From NCBI RefSeq assembly GCF_002901445.1, contig NZ_PPPD01000001.1, positions 744,001 to 808,000 of the forward strand: a stretch of DNA of 64,000 nucleotides, read 5' to 3'. Below are positions 51,918-61,419 of the stretch, one piece after another; the first letter of the stretch is position 1, and the number at the start of each line of letters is the position of its first letter. The stretch comes from Deinococcus koreensis (GTDB lineage: Bacteria > Deinococcota > Deinococci > Deinococcales > Deinococcaceae). Below the pieces are notes generated by a model. It saw only the letters and a list, made by a program, of their open reading frames with translations, was not told the origin of the DNA and did no database searches. A program made the position numbers and the translations under genes.

Positions 51918-52058
51918 TAGACTCAGGGCGTGAAGGGGCGCGCGGGCCGGGGGTTCGGGAACAGGAATGGGTCGGGGGAGGGCCGTCCGGCACCGGCCGT
52001 CGCCCGGTGGTCTGACGCGTCCGGCGCCGCGGACATCCCGCCTGCGGTTCGCCCATGA
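51918..52058 (+). CDS. Possible leaderless 42-residue ORF coupled to the K+ channel gene
   Basis: TAGACT (51918-51923), six bases, then GTG at 51930 opens a 42-codon frame rich in Gly/Arg/Pro whose TGA overlaps the channel ATG (ATGA at 52055-52058). The product looks like no known family, so translation rather than protein function may matter. The coding part is 51930-52058; the entry starts at the -10 box. Confidence 0.4.
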
Positions 52059-53035
52059 CGCACTCCGCGCCCACGTCCACCCCGCCGCAGGCCGACGACC
52101 AGCCGCTCCGGCCACCGGGCGACCTGGGGCTCTCCGGGGTCTTCGAGGGCGAGACCCGCTTCCTGAACCGCGACGGCCGCTTCAACTCGCGCCGGATCGG
52201 GCTGGGGCTGGGCGCCTACAACCCCTATACGCTGCTGCTCGCCATCGGCTGGACGCCGTTTTTCGGCTGGGCGCTGACGCTGTACCTGCTGCTCAACGCG
52301 CTGTTCGGGCTGGGCTTCTTCGCCCTGGGGCCGGGCGCCCTGAGCGAGATGCCGGGCAGCACCGGAGCGCGCCTGCTGGCCTGCTTCTTCTTCTCGGTGC
52401 AGACCTTCGGCACCATCGGCTTCGGGCACGTGTACCCCGTGACGCTGGCCGCCAACGCGCTGGTGACCATCGAAGCCTTCGTGGGCCTGATGGGCGTGGC
52501 GCTGGTCACGGGGATGCTGTTCGCGCGCTTCTCGCGGCCCACCCACCGGCTGCTGTTCAGCGACGGGGCCGTGGTGGCGCCGTACCGGGGCGGACGCGGC
52601 CTGATGGTGCGGCTGGCCAACGGGCGGCGCAGCGAGCTGATGGACGTGACGGCCGAGATCGTGCTCTCCCTGCGCCCCCCCGGCCACCGCCCGGACGATC
52701 CTCACCGCGAGTTCCACAGCCTGGCCCTGGAACGCTCGCGCGTGACCTTCTTTCCGCTGGCCTGGACGATCGTCCACCCGATGGACTCCGGCAGTCCCCT
52801 CGCCGGACTGGACGAGGCCGAGCTGCGGGAGCGCGAGGCCGAGCTGCTGGTCGTTCTGCGCGCGACCGACGAGACCTCGCAGCAGCCCATCCAGGCCCGC
52901 ATCAGCTACCACGCCACGGAGATCCGCTGGGGCCGGGCCTTCGCCTCCATGTACCTGCGCGACGGCGGCCGGCTGGCCGTGGACGTGCGGCGCCTGCACG
53001 ACACCCAGCCCGCTGAGCTGCCCCCCGGCGCCTGA
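52055..53035 (+). CDS. Inward-rectifier K+ channel (KirBac-like)
   Basis: 326 residues. Two transmembrane helices (about 66-90 and 132-156) flank the pore with [11 protein letters not shown] as the selectivity filter, Phe replacing the usual Tyr of GYG. The cytoplasmic half is the beta-sandwich of Kir channels ([46 protein letters not shown]). No Shine-Dalgarno is visible before the ATG; it may be coupled to the small ORF upstream. Confidence 0.9.
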   Translation: MTHSAPTSTPPQADDQPLRPPGDLGLSGVFEGETRFLNRDGRFNSRRIGLGLGAYNPYTLLLAIGWTPFFGWALTLYLLLNALFGLGFFALGPGALSEMPGSTGARLLACFFFSVQTFGTIGFGHVYPVTLAANALVTIEAFVGLMGVALVTGMLFARFSRPTHRLLFSDGAVVAPYRGGRGLMVRLANGRRSELMDVTAEIVLSLRPPGHRPDDPHREFHSLALERSRVTFFPLAWTIVHPMDSGSPLAGLDEAELREREAELLVVLRATDETSQQPIQARISYHATEIRWGRAFASMYLRDGGRLAVDVRRLHDTQPAELPPGA

Positions 53036-53090
53036 GCGCGAGGCCCCGCCCGGCGGTGCAGCGGCGCCGTTTCATCAATCCTGCTTCCCG

Positions 53091-53096
53091 TATACT
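53091..53096 (+). promoter_or_regulatory. -10 box of the tandem HspR gene
   Basis: TATACT, 11 bases before the ATG at 53108. No HAIR element (CTTGAGT-N7-ACTCAAG) was found here. Confidence 0.6.
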
Positions 53097-53107
53097 CAGC
53101 CTAAGTT

Positions 53108-53905
53108 ATGGCCCCCGACTCTAAACATCGCCCTGTGTACGTGATTTCAGTGGCGGCGGAACTGGTGGATATGCACCCTCAGACGCTGCGCCTGTACGAA
53201 CGCAAGGGCCTGATCCGTCCGGGGCGGTCCAGCGGCAAGACGCGCCTGTACAGTGAACGCGACATCGAGCACCTGCGCGAGATCCGCCGGCTGACCCAGG
53301 AACTGGGCGTCAATCTGGCCGGCGTTGAGGAGGTCATGCGCCTGCAGCACGAGCTGGACGACCTGCAGGGCGAGTTCGAGGCCGAGATTCAGCGCATCGA
53401 GGGCGAGCTGCGCGGGCAGGCCCAGGCCCTCCCGTCTTCGGACGGCCGCTTCGATCCCAAAGACCGCCCGGTGTACGTGATCTCCATCGCGGCGGAACTG
53501 GTCGACATGCACCCCCAGACGCTGCGGCTGTACGAACGCAAACAGCTGATCCGTCCGGGGCGATCCAGCGGCAAGACGCGCCTGTACAGTGAACGCGACA
53601 TCGAGCACCTGCGCGAGATCCGCCGGCTGACCCAGGAACTGGGCGTCAATCTGGCCGGCGTCGAGGAAATCATGCGCCTGCGCCACGAACTGGACGGCGC
53701 CCGCCATCATCTGGAGGGGAATGTCCGCCGTATTCAGGACGACCTGACCGAACGCATGACCAGCTGGCGCACCCTGCCCCCCGGCGCACCGGACGACCAG
53801 AACCGCGTGGGCTACAGCGGCGGCCTAGATGAGGGCGCAGATGAGGACGGCGCCGACGGCGCGGCGGGGCATGATGAGGACGATGATTCAGCACCCGGTC
53901 AGTGA
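53108..53905 (+). CDS. Tandem HspR (MerR-family) heat-shock repressor
   Basis: 265 residues containing two near-identical HspR domains, residues about 8-88 and 120-200 (offset 112 residues). Each has [42 protein letters not shown] and [14 protein letters not shown]. Normal HspR has one such domain (about 130 residues). A 98-bp block is identical at DNA level between copies (53228-53325 and 53564-53661). The C-terminal 35 residues are acidic. Likely represses chaperone genes, but none is adjacent. Confidence 0.85.
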   Translation: MAPDSKHRPVYVISVAAELVDMHPQTLRLYERKGLIRPGRSSGKTRLYSERDIEHLREIRRLTQELGVNLAGVEEVMRLQHELDDLQGEFEAEIQRIEGELRGQAQALPSSDGRFDPKDRPVYVISIAAELVDMHPQTLRLYERKQLIRPGRSSGKTRLYSERDIEHLREIRRLTQELGVNLAGVEEIMRLRHELDGARHHLEGNVRRIQDDLTERMTSWRTLPPGAPDDQNRVGYSGGLDEGADEDGADGAAGHDEDDDSAPGQ

Positions 53906-53998
53906 GTGGAGTGTCCAGGGCGCTGGGGTGGGCCAGGGCGTGGGTTCGGGAGGGTTCAGGGGGCGGCCGAACCGCGCGCCGGCCCTGGGACAGCGGCC

Positions 53999-54838
53999 TT
54001 GAGCGCCCTGTGGGTGGTGGGCGATATCCACGGAGCCTACGACAAGCTGCGGCAACTGCTGAGGCAGGCGGGGCTCCTCACCGCAGACGACAGCTGGCAA
54101 GGCGCCGACGCGCGGCTGGTGTTCCTGGGCGACTATCTGGACCGTGGCCCGCACGGCCTGGACGTGATCCGCCTGATCCGTCGCCTGGAACCGCAGGCCC
54201 GCGCCGCCGGCGGGCAGATCACGGCCCTGCTCGGCAACCACGAGGTCATGTTCCTGGCCGCCCTGCATTTCCGGGCCAGCGACCCCGGCGACGCCCTGGG
54301 CTTCCGGGACTACTGGCTCAGCAACGGCGGCCAGGAATCCGACGCCGCCCAGGTGCAGATCCACGACCTGACCTGGCTGCGGGCACGCCCGGCCCTGGCG
54401 CACGCCGACGGCTGGCTGCTGGCCCACGCCGACAGCCTCTTCTACCTGCGTCTGGGCCGCAGCATCGAGGCCGTGAACCGGCAGGTGGGCGCGCTGCTCG
54501 GCAGCAGCGAGGCGAAGGTCTGGAGCAGCTTCATGAATATTTTCGCCGACCGCTTCGCCTTCACCTTCCCCAGCGGCGAGCGCGCGGCACACGACCTCCT
54601 GAGCGAGCTGGGCGGCGCGCGGATCGTCCACGGACACACCCCCGTCTATGTCCTGCTGGACGAACTCATGCTCGATCTGGACACCGATCCCACCCTGCCG
54701 ATCACCTACGCCGGTGGCCTGTGCGTGGACATGGACAGCGGGATGGCCTACCGGGAGGAAGCGGGGTTCATCGCCCGCCTGGGGAATGCGGGCGTGGCCG
54801 AAACCGTGACTCTGCACGACGACCTTGGGCCGTTCTAG
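53999..54838 (+). CDS. PPP-type metallophosphoesterase
   Basis: 279 residues if it starts at TTG 53999; GTG 53906 right after the HspR stop is an alternative, but the extra 31 residues are Gly/Arg-rich and unlike the family. Metal-site motifs: [29 protein letters not shown] and VHGHTPV. Could be a protein phosphatase or a diadenosine-tetraphosphatase-like enzyme. Confidence 0.82.
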   Translation: MSALWVVGDIHGAYDKLRQLLRQAGLLTADDSWQGADARLVFLGDYLDRGPHGLDVIRLIRRLEPQARAAGGQITALLGNHEVMFLAALHFRASDPGDALGFRDYWLSNGGQESDAAQVQIHDLTWLRARPALAHADGWLLAHADSLFYLRLGRSIEAVNRQVGALLGSSEAKVWSSFMNIFADRFAFTFPSGERAAHDLLSELGGARIVHGHTPVYVLLDELMLDLDTDPTLPITYAGGLCVDMDSGMAYREEAGFIARLGNAGVAETVTLHDDLGPF

Positions 54839-54978
54839 CGCTGCTGTACAGAGGGGCGTTCAGAGCAGTTGACGGCCGACCAGTGCGGATGCCTATACCA
54901 CCGGCTCTCGCCTGTCCGGAGCCGTGATTCAGACCGGCGGTGGCACGTCCGCCAGCGGCATACCCCGCTGCGGCACCT

Positions 54979-56874
54979 TCAGTTCATCCGGCGGTGACGT
55001 TCGGCCTCGAAGCGCGCCACCTCGGCCGGGCTGGCGACCTCGCGCGCCATGTCCAGCCGCAGGTTCTCGGTATCCGTGTCGCTGGGATCGATCCCGATGA
55101 TCGCGGTGGCCAGCAGCACCACGCGGCGGTATTCGCGTCCCAGCTGAGCGGCCCGGAGCTCGGCGCGCAGGGAACCCAGCAACGCTTCCCGGATATGGAT
55201 GCGCTGTTCCTCGACCCATTCGCTTTCGTCCAGCGTGGGCAGGAACTCGCCTTTGTAGGCCGCGACCGCCGCCGGCAGCTGACCGTTGGCCACGAGCTGC
55301 AGCACCCGCTGGCTGTCCAGGATGACCGTGGCCTTGCTGCTCAGGCGGTATTCCGGCGCCTGGTGGGCCCCCTCGACCAGAATGACGTCGGCCCCGGTGG
55401 TCTCACGGATATCCGAGATGCACTGCCGGAAATAGGTCGCGGCCTTCTTCGGATCGCGGTCGGGCCACAGATCGGTAATCACGGTCTGGCGGGTGCTGCG
55501 CGGGTGCATGGCCAGATAGGCCAGCACCGCCACGCTGCCCTTGACCCGCATGGAACACGGCACGCCGTCCCGAATCACCAGTTCCTGGCCCAGCGTCATG
55601 ATCTCCAGGCGCATTCCTGTCGTGAACAGGTCGTCACGGATGTTCCCGCTCAGGTACGAGGCGTCTTCCAGCGCCGCCTCCAGCATGGGCGCCAGATTCG
55701 GATTCAGCCGGGCATACGCCAGCATCTCTTCGATTTCACGGAGTTCGGGCGCAATGGTGGCCCGCGATTGCGAGCGGGGCTGACTGGCGAGTTCCTGTAA
55801 GGCCTCTGACAGGAGGTCTGCACAACGAGGCAGGTCATTCATGGTGTAGGCGCAGAAGGCAGCGAGGAGGAGGGCTTTAGTCGCGTCCACCAGCGCGCTT
55901 CTCTTTAAAGCTTCCTGTCTGCTTTCTAAGAGCATTCGGATGGCAGTGGCACTGTCACCCCGCCGCAAGGCCATCATAGCCAGCACAATACGACTATGTA
56001 TTCCGAGATCCGGGGCTATAGCACGAAGGCGACCCATCGTTCGCACGGCTAAAGCATGCTCGCCAACGCGACTCTGGTGATCCGCAAGATGATTTAATGC
56101 GTACGTTGCATTGGAGATTTCTCTCATAACTTCACTACGATTCGCGACATCCTCTAATAACTCCTGATATCCCCCATAGTCGCCAGTCATCAGCATTAAA
56201 TAAGCCCTTCTAGAGTCTAAATGAAGATTTACATACTCATCAGCCAAATCCGATGCTACAGTGCGTGCCCTTTCCAAGGTTTCAACAGCCAAGTCCAGCT
56301 GACCAGACTCCGACTGTATGTCAATCAGTGTATTAAAGGCAGCCAGAAGTGGCCTCTTATTACTTACTTCGGAAAGGGTAGGTATCACTGAATCGAGCAA
56401 CTTATTAGCTCTAACGTATTCACCATTAATCGAATATGAATAGGCGAGCGTATGAGCAACTCGGGCGGCCATCTGACCGTCGTTGAGTGCCATATACCCA
56501 CGCCTCGCCTCTTCCATCGCCCTTATAGCGCCGGGCTCACCAAGAAGCTGCAACGTGACTCCATACCAACGGAGCGCTCTGTATCGTAGCTCCCCACTCA
56601 AGCGAGGTAACAGATCACTGAAATGTTCGGCGGCGCGGCGGTTCTGACCGGTCGCACGCAGAAAATTGCCAAATTCGACGGCGGCCTCGTCATTCCCAAG
56701 CGCCATAGCTAACTCAAGAGGCTCCTCACACGCGGCGAACTGACTCGTTCGTAGCAGTGAGATTCCCAGCACGGTCAACGCATCCGCGTCGAGACCTTCC
56801 TGACCCCGCAGTGCTGTTAACACAGCGAAGTAATCCCCAGCCAGAAACGTGGATTTTAGCTCATCTGCACGCAT
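54979..56874 (-). CDS. TPR-SARP transcriptional regulator
   Basis: 631 residues from the ATG at 56874 (ATG 56910 is an alternative that would overlap the divergent promoter). Residues 1 to about 395 are helical TPR-like repeats. About 420-515 is a winged helix (MRLEIMTLGQELVIRDGVPC, GSVAVLAYLAMHPRSTRQTVITDLWPD), and about 515-631 a BTAD-like helical domain. This order, sensor first and DNA-binding last, is the reverse of the regulator at 11149-13542. The TPR half is much AT-richer (line 56161-56220 is 27/60 GC by hand count) than the DNA-binding half. Divergent from two tiny peptide genes and an HD-GYP gene. Confidence 0.8.
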   Translation of the reverse strand: MRADELKSTFLAGDYFAVLTALRGQEGLDADALTVLGISLLRTSQFAACEEPLELAMALGNDEAAVEFGNFLRATGQNRRAAEHFSDLLPRLSGELRYRALRWYGVTLQLLGEPGAIRAMEEARRGYMALNDGQMAARVAHTLAYSYSINGEYVRANKLLDSVIPTLSEVSNKRPLLAAFNTLIDIQSESGQLDLAVETLERARTVASDLADEYVNLHLDSRRAYLMLMTGDYGGYQELLEDVANRSEVMREISNATYALNHLADHQSRVGEHALAVRTMGRLRAIAPDLGIHSRIVLAMMALRRGDSATAIRMLLESRQEALKRSALVDATKALLLAAFCAYTMNDLPRCADLLSEALQELASQPRSQSRATIAPELREIEEMLAYARLNPNLAPMLEAALEDASYLSGNIRDDLFTTGMRLEIMTLGQELVIRDGVPCSMRVKGSVAVLAYLAMHPRSTRQTVITDLWPDRDPKKAATYFRQCISDIRETTGADVILVEGAHQAPEYRLSSKATVILDSQRVLQLVANGQLPAAVAAYKGEFLPTLDESEWVEEQRIHIREALLGSLRAELRAAQLGREYRRVVLLATAIIGIDPSDTDTENLRLDMAREVASPAEVARFEAERHRRMN

Positions 56875-56900
56875 AAAACGCTCGTTCACACCTGACCATT

Positions 56901-56906
56901 TAAGAT
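56901..56906 (+). promoter_or_regulatory. -10 box of the small peptide gene
   Basis: TAAGAT, six bases before the ATG at 56913, implying a leaderless message. It lies inside the divergent region shared with the TPR-SARP regulator. Confidence 0.6.
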
Positions 56907-56912
56907 ACATCC

Positions 56913-57047
56913 ATGAAGAAGAACCTGCTGGCAGCGATCGGACTCGTTCTCGCACTGATGGCCTCTACCGCAAGCGCCAGACCTCCGGGCTGCGCCGGTC
57001 TGGAGAAAGTCGCTCCGACGCCCACCTCGATCAGCACCGCACAGTAA
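56913..57047 (+). CDS. Small secreted peptide, candidate signal peptide
   Basis: 44 residues. MKKNLLAAIGLVLALMASTA plus SA is a textbook signal peptide (positive n-region, hydrophobic core, A-x-A site), leaving a mature peptide of about 22 residues that begins RPPGCAGLEK and ends SISTAQ, with one Cys. It lies 38 bases from the ATG of the TPR-SARP regulator and is transcribed away from it. This layout resembles peptide/TPR-receptor pairs, but that is inference. Too short to name by family. Confidence 0.6.
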   Translation: MKKNLLAAIGLVLALMASTASARPPGCAGLEKVAPTPTSISTAQ

Positions 57048-57057
57048 AGGGATCATA

Positions 57058-57255
57058 ATGAGTGTATCATACTCTTCATATTCACCCCGCGGCCAGCAGA
57101 CTCGTACCGAGCCTGATAATACTTCTCACCTGAACCACCTGACCACCGACCTGAACGCCTCGAACGTCCGCCCCGCCTCGACCGGTCTGCTCGCCAGCCG
57201 GATGGACGCCCTGTCCCTGCAAGTCGGCCGCTTGGCCTGCTGCGGCCTGGAGTGA
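57058..57255 (+). CDS. Small protein of 65 residues, unknown
   Basis: Starts MSVSYSSYSPRG and ends VGRLACCGLE, polar throughout, with no signal peptide and two adjacent Cys near the end. AAAGGGA precedes the ATG, and the gap to the 44-residue gene is 10 bases and to the HD-GYP gene 10 bases, so the three look like one operon. Confidence 0.5.
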   Translation: MSVSYSSYSPRGQQTRTEPDNTSHLNHLTTDLNASNVRPASTGLLASRMDALSLQVGRLACCGLE

Positions 57256-57265
57256 TGATCTAACA

Positions 57266-57943
57266 GTGAACGAGTACGTGCCCGGACAACATAGCGACCG
57301 TCTCCCCGAGACGTTCAGTCTGCTGTCACAGGCACCGGACGCCATCGTTCAGGACACCTGCGACGAAGCGGGGATCTGGATGCGTCAACTGCTGGGCCGA
57401 CCCGTCGAAGGTCACGAATGTCAGGTGACCCTGCTGGCGCTGAGGCTGGCGCTGGAAGCCGGCGAAGTGCGAACCACCCAGGGCATCCGTCAGGTCATCT
57501 GGGCCGGAATGCTGCACGACATCGGAAAATCAGCCATCGATCCACGCATCATCAACAAACCTGGCGGCCTCACCGATCAGGAGCAGGAGATCATGCGCCA
57601 CCATCCCTCTCTGGGACGGCGACTGGCGAGCATGGCTCCGGGCGTCGATGCGGAAATCCTCACGGCGATCAACCACCACCACGAGCGGTGGGATGGGCAG
57701 GGCTACCCTGCCGGACTGATCGGCGAATCCATTCCCATGCTGGCCCGCATCCTGAAAGTGGCCGACGTGTACGACGCCCTCGTGACAGATCGCCCCTACC
57801 GGCCGGCCTGGTCGACCGAGGAAGCGGTCACCTACCTGATGAATCACGCCGGAACGGATTTCGATCCCCGCCTGGTTCGGGTCTTCGTCCATCAGGTGCT
57901 CTGCACCCATGGATCGCAGGACAGCCAGTTCCCGGAATTTTGA
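57266..57943 (+). CDS. HD-GYP-domain cyclic-di-GMP phosphodiesterase
   Basis: 225 residues from GTG 57266. HD at residues 84-85 in GMLHDIGKSAIDPRIINKPG, then HHPSLGRRLA, HHHERWDGQGYP with GYP at 146-148, and RILKVADVYDALVTDRPYRP. All HD-GYP metal and catalytic residues are visible, so it should degrade cyclic-di-GMP. The first 40 residues carry no clear input domain. Last gene of the peptide cluster; an intrinsic terminator follows. Confidence 0.9.
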   Translation: MNEYVPGQHSDRLPETFSLLSQAPDAIVQDTCDEAGIWMRQLLGRPVEGHECQVTLLALRLALEAGEVRTTQGIRQVIWAGMLHDIGKSAIDPRIINKPGGLTDQEQEIMRHHPSLGRRLASMAPGVDAEILTAINHHHERWDGQGYPAGLIGESIPMLARILKVADVYDALVTDRPYRPAWSTEEAVTYLMNHAGTDFDPRLVRVFVHQVLCTHGSQDSQFPEF

Positions 57944-57992
57944 AGCACACCATTTGACCTGATCTCCAGTCAACACACCCAACAGCAGAAGC

Positions 57993-58022
57993 GGGGCGAC
58001 CTTCAAAAGGGGTCGCCCCTTT
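57993..58022 (+). terminator. Intrinsic terminator after HD-GYP gene
   Basis: GGGGCGACC (57993-58001) pairs with GGTCGCCCC (58011-58019), followed by TTT. It lies between the convergent HD-GYP and 104-residue genes. Confidence 0.75.
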
Positions 58023-58033
58023 GCCTTGCCCTT

Positions 58034-58348
58034 TCAAGTCCGGCGGCGTTCGCGGATCGGCCCCAGCGCCGTGACCCCGATGGCCTCCAGCGCCCTGCGC
58101 AACTCGGCTGGCCCGAGGTTCGGGTCGAGGGGGCGGGCTTCCAGGGTCACGTCGCCCAGCCGCGCCACGGGCCAGGTGCGGAGTTCCCAGCCGGGAGCGT
58201 TCAACTCCAGATCGTCCGAGCCCGGCACAACCGCTTCCACGATCAGGGTGCCGAACAGAGTGGAACCCGATGCCGGGAGCAGGGGCGGCTGGGGAAGGGC
58301 GGGGCACACGGGTGCGGGGTGGGGGATCAGAGACGGGAGCAGGGTCAT
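58034..58348 (-). CDS. Hypothetical protein, 104 residues
   Basis: Pro-rich N-terminus (MTLLPSLIPHPAPVCPALPQ), then a beta-type region (TLFGTLIVEAVVPGSDDLEL, WELRTWPVARLGDVTLEARP) and a short helix at the end. No family recognised. GGAGG lies six bases before the ATG. Divergent from the LysR gene across 126 bases, so it may be a LysR target. Confidence 0.6.
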   Translation of the reverse strand: MTLLPSLIPHPAPVCPALPQPPLLPASGSTLFGTLIVEAVVPGSDDLELNAPGWELRTWPVARLGDVTLEARPLDPNLGPAELRRALEAIGVTALGPIRERRRT

Positions 58349-58474
58349 CGGGCACCTCCGAGCTCAGGGTGCGCCACGACCCGGCCCGCTGAACATCGGT
58401 AGAAGGGGGCACGGGGCCAGCGGGGCATCGGGTTTGCCGATGGGGCGGTGGGCTGTTTTTTCCTACACTGATGC

Positions 58475-59425
58475 ATGACCACTGGAAAGCCGCTGCATCC
58501 TGCCCAGCCGACCCTGTCGCAGCTGCGGGCCTTGATCGCCGTGGCGGATGCAGGCGGTTTCAGCGAGGCGGCGGCCGAACTGGGCGTGTCGCAGTCCTCG
58601 CTGAGCGAGGCGGTGGGCAAGCTCGAAGAGGTGGTCGGGCGCCCCCTGCTGCGCCGCACGCCGTCGGGCACCCGGCCCACCCCGGCGGGGGAGCGGACGC
58701 TGACCTACGCGCGCGCCGCCGTGCAGGCGGCTGGAGACGTGGTGCTGGCCGCGCAGGAGGACGACAGGCTGGCGGGGGCCCTGCGGATCGCGTCCTTCCG
58801 CTCGACCGCCACGCATCTGCTTCCGCCGGTGCTGGCCGCCTTCCGGCGCGAGCATCCGGGGGTCAGCGTGAGGCTGCTGGACGGCGAGGCGAACGGTGGG
58901 GGCGAGGAACTGCTGCGCCGTGGACAGGTCGATCTCGCCCTGGTCGTGGGTGAGGAGATCTCGGGCCTGCGCCTGACGCCGCTGCTGGAGGATGAATACC
59001 TGTTCGTCGCCCCCGCCTCGCGCGGCGACCATCCGGTCAGCGCCGAGGAACTGGGGGACGCCGACCTGCTGCTGCCGCCCAATCTGGATTCCTGTCATGC
59101 ACGGGTGAAGCGCTACCTGCACCCCCTGGGCGTCACGCCCGCCCGTGTCACGGAGGTCGATCAGGACAGCGTGATCCTGAGCATGGTGGGCCACGGACTG
59201 GGCGTGACGATCATGGCCCGGCTGGCCCTGATGCCGGTTCCCGGCGACCTCGTCCTCCTTCCGCTGCCGCACCCGCTGAGCCGCCCGCTGGCGCTGGCCG
59301 CCCTGCCCCAGCGCGCCCACCTGCCCCTGATCCGCGCGTTCACGGCGGCGCTCGTGGAGTCCCTGGGCGAGCGGGGAGCTGCACACCCAGCCCGGCGCGG
59401 TGGCCTGGGCGCGACGCTGCACTGA
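58475..59425 (+). CDS. LysR-family transcriptional regulator
   Basis: 316 residues. The HTH reads [20 protein letters not shown] with [15 protein letters not shown] (about 17-52), followed by [19 protein letters not shown], then the PBP-like effector domain ([23 protein letters not shown]). TACACT lies five bases before the ATG. Target unknown; the divergent 104-residue gene is the nearest candidate. The cysS attenuator region starts 7 bases after its stop. Confidence 0.92.
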   Translation: MTTGKPLHPAQPTLSQLRALIAVADAGGFSEAAAELGVSQSSLSEAVGKLEEVVGRPLLRRTPSGTRPTPAGERTLTYARAAVQAAGDVVLAAQEDDRLAGALRIASFRSTATHLLPPVLAAFRREHPGVSVRLLDGEANGGGEELLRRGQVDLALVVGEEISGLRLTPLLEDEYLFVAPASRGDHPVSAEELGDADLLLPPNLDSCHARVKRYLHPLGVTPARVTEVDQDSVILSMVGHGLGVTIMARLALMPVPGDLVLLPLPHPLSRPLALAALPQRAHLPLIRAFTAALVESLGERGAAHPARRGGLGATLH

Positions 59426-59432
59426 AGACTGC

Positions 59433-59477
59433 TAGAGTGATTCCATGAACGCCCTGTGTTGCCTCTCCATGCGGTAA
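59433..59477 (+). CDS. Leader peptide of cysS with adjacent Cys codons
   Basis: TAGAGT (59433-59438), six bases, then ATG at 59445 opens a 10-codon frame, [10 protein letters not shown], ending TAA at 59475-59477. The two Cys codons (TGT TGC, 59457-59462) lie in the middle. It precedes an alternative hairpin and an intrinsic terminator in front of cysteinyl-tRNA synthetase: the arrangement of ribosome-mediated attenuation. The coding part is 59445-59477; the entry starts at the -10 box. Confidence 0.75.
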
Positions 59478-59500
59478 GCAGCACTCGACTGCCCGGCCGC
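59471..59500 (+). promoter_or_regulatory. Candidate antiterminator of cysS
   Basis: GCAG (59478-59481) pairs with CTGC (59489-59492) over a 7-base loop, and GCGG (59471-59474) pairs with CCGC (59497-59500). The last four bases are also the first four of the terminator's left arm, so the two structures exclude each other. The GCGG strand lies under the ribosome when it finishes the leader peptide. Confidence 0.6.
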
Positions 59501-59525
59501 GCCACTTGCTCTGGCGCGGTTTTTT
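59497..59525 (+). terminator. Intrinsic terminator (attenuator) in the cysS leader
   Basis: CCGCGCCA (59497-59504) pairs with TGGCGCGG (59512-59519), 7-base loop, followed by six T. It stands 33 bases before the cysS ATG. Confidence 0.85.
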
Positions 59526-59558
59526 GTGTGTCCCCGTCTGTCCCGTGAGGAGTTCCCC

Positions 59559-61019
<1,461 letters not shown>

Positions 61020-61155
61020 GCGGCCACCCTGCAGGAGATCCACTGCACGGCAGGGGCAAGGCGCAGGCTCACCCGACGACAAAGACGTAGCCGATGATAC
61101 AGAAGGTCAGAAGTAAAGATTTTCCATTCCAATGTCTGAAGGGGTGCTGGCTGAG

Positions 61156-61189
61156 CTGTCAGGAACCTGTCAAGGAAGCGGGGTATAAT
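61156..61189 (+). promoter_or_regulatory. Pho-box-like promoter of the small RNA
   Basis: Two CTGTCA half-sites at 61156-61161 and 61167-61172, an 11-bp period, then 11 bases to a perfect TATAAT (61184-61189). No -35 hexamer is recognisable, as in activator-dependent promoters. The spacing matches the E. coli PhoB box, though the spacer bases are G/C rather than A/T. Confidence 0.65.
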
Positions 61190-61194
61190 GAGGA

Positions 61195-61268
61195 TCGAGT
61201 GGTGTTCTACACCCTCGTCCTTCCCTCCTAGGGCACGCCGACCCCCCCCCAGGCGTGCCCTTTTTTTT
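61195..61268 (+). ncRNA. Candidate small RNA, about 73 nt
   Basis: Begins about 6 bases after TATAAT. Hairpin 1: CGAG (61196-61199) with CTCG (61214-61217) and GGTGT (61201-61205) with ACACC (61209-61213), one bulged T. A single-stranded C/U-rich stretch TCCTTCCCTCCTA (61218-61230) is complementary to Shine-Dalgarno sequences. It ends at a strong terminator with eight T. No ORF fits. The next gene has its own promoter, so this is not simply its leader. Confidence 0.7.
61231..61268 (+). terminator. Intrinsic terminator of the small RNA
   Basis: GGGCACGCC (61231-61239) pairs with GGCGTGCCC (61252-61260) over a C-rich 12-base loop, followed by eight T (61261-61268). The strongest terminator in the window. 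Confidence 0.9.
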
Positions 61269-61419
61269 GGCTCCCAGGCGAGGACGCCCTGGAACAGGGC
61301 ACTGGACGGGGGGTGGCCCGGAGAGGCCGTACGGGTTCCGGGCGGGTTCGGGACGGCAAGGTGAAAGCGCAATCACTCCCGGCTCATTCGGGGGGGCGGG
61401 GCGGCAGTACACTCCAGCT

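Noticed and set aside
53091..53110. HAIR element (HspR operator) at the tandem HspR gene
   Set aside because: Only weak ACTCA and TAAGT halves are present; the CTTGAGT-N7-ACTCAAG pattern is missing.
59433..59558. T-box riboswitch for cysS
   Set aside because: The leader is too short, and no specifier loop or T-box sequence is seen; a leader peptide with Cys codons fits better.
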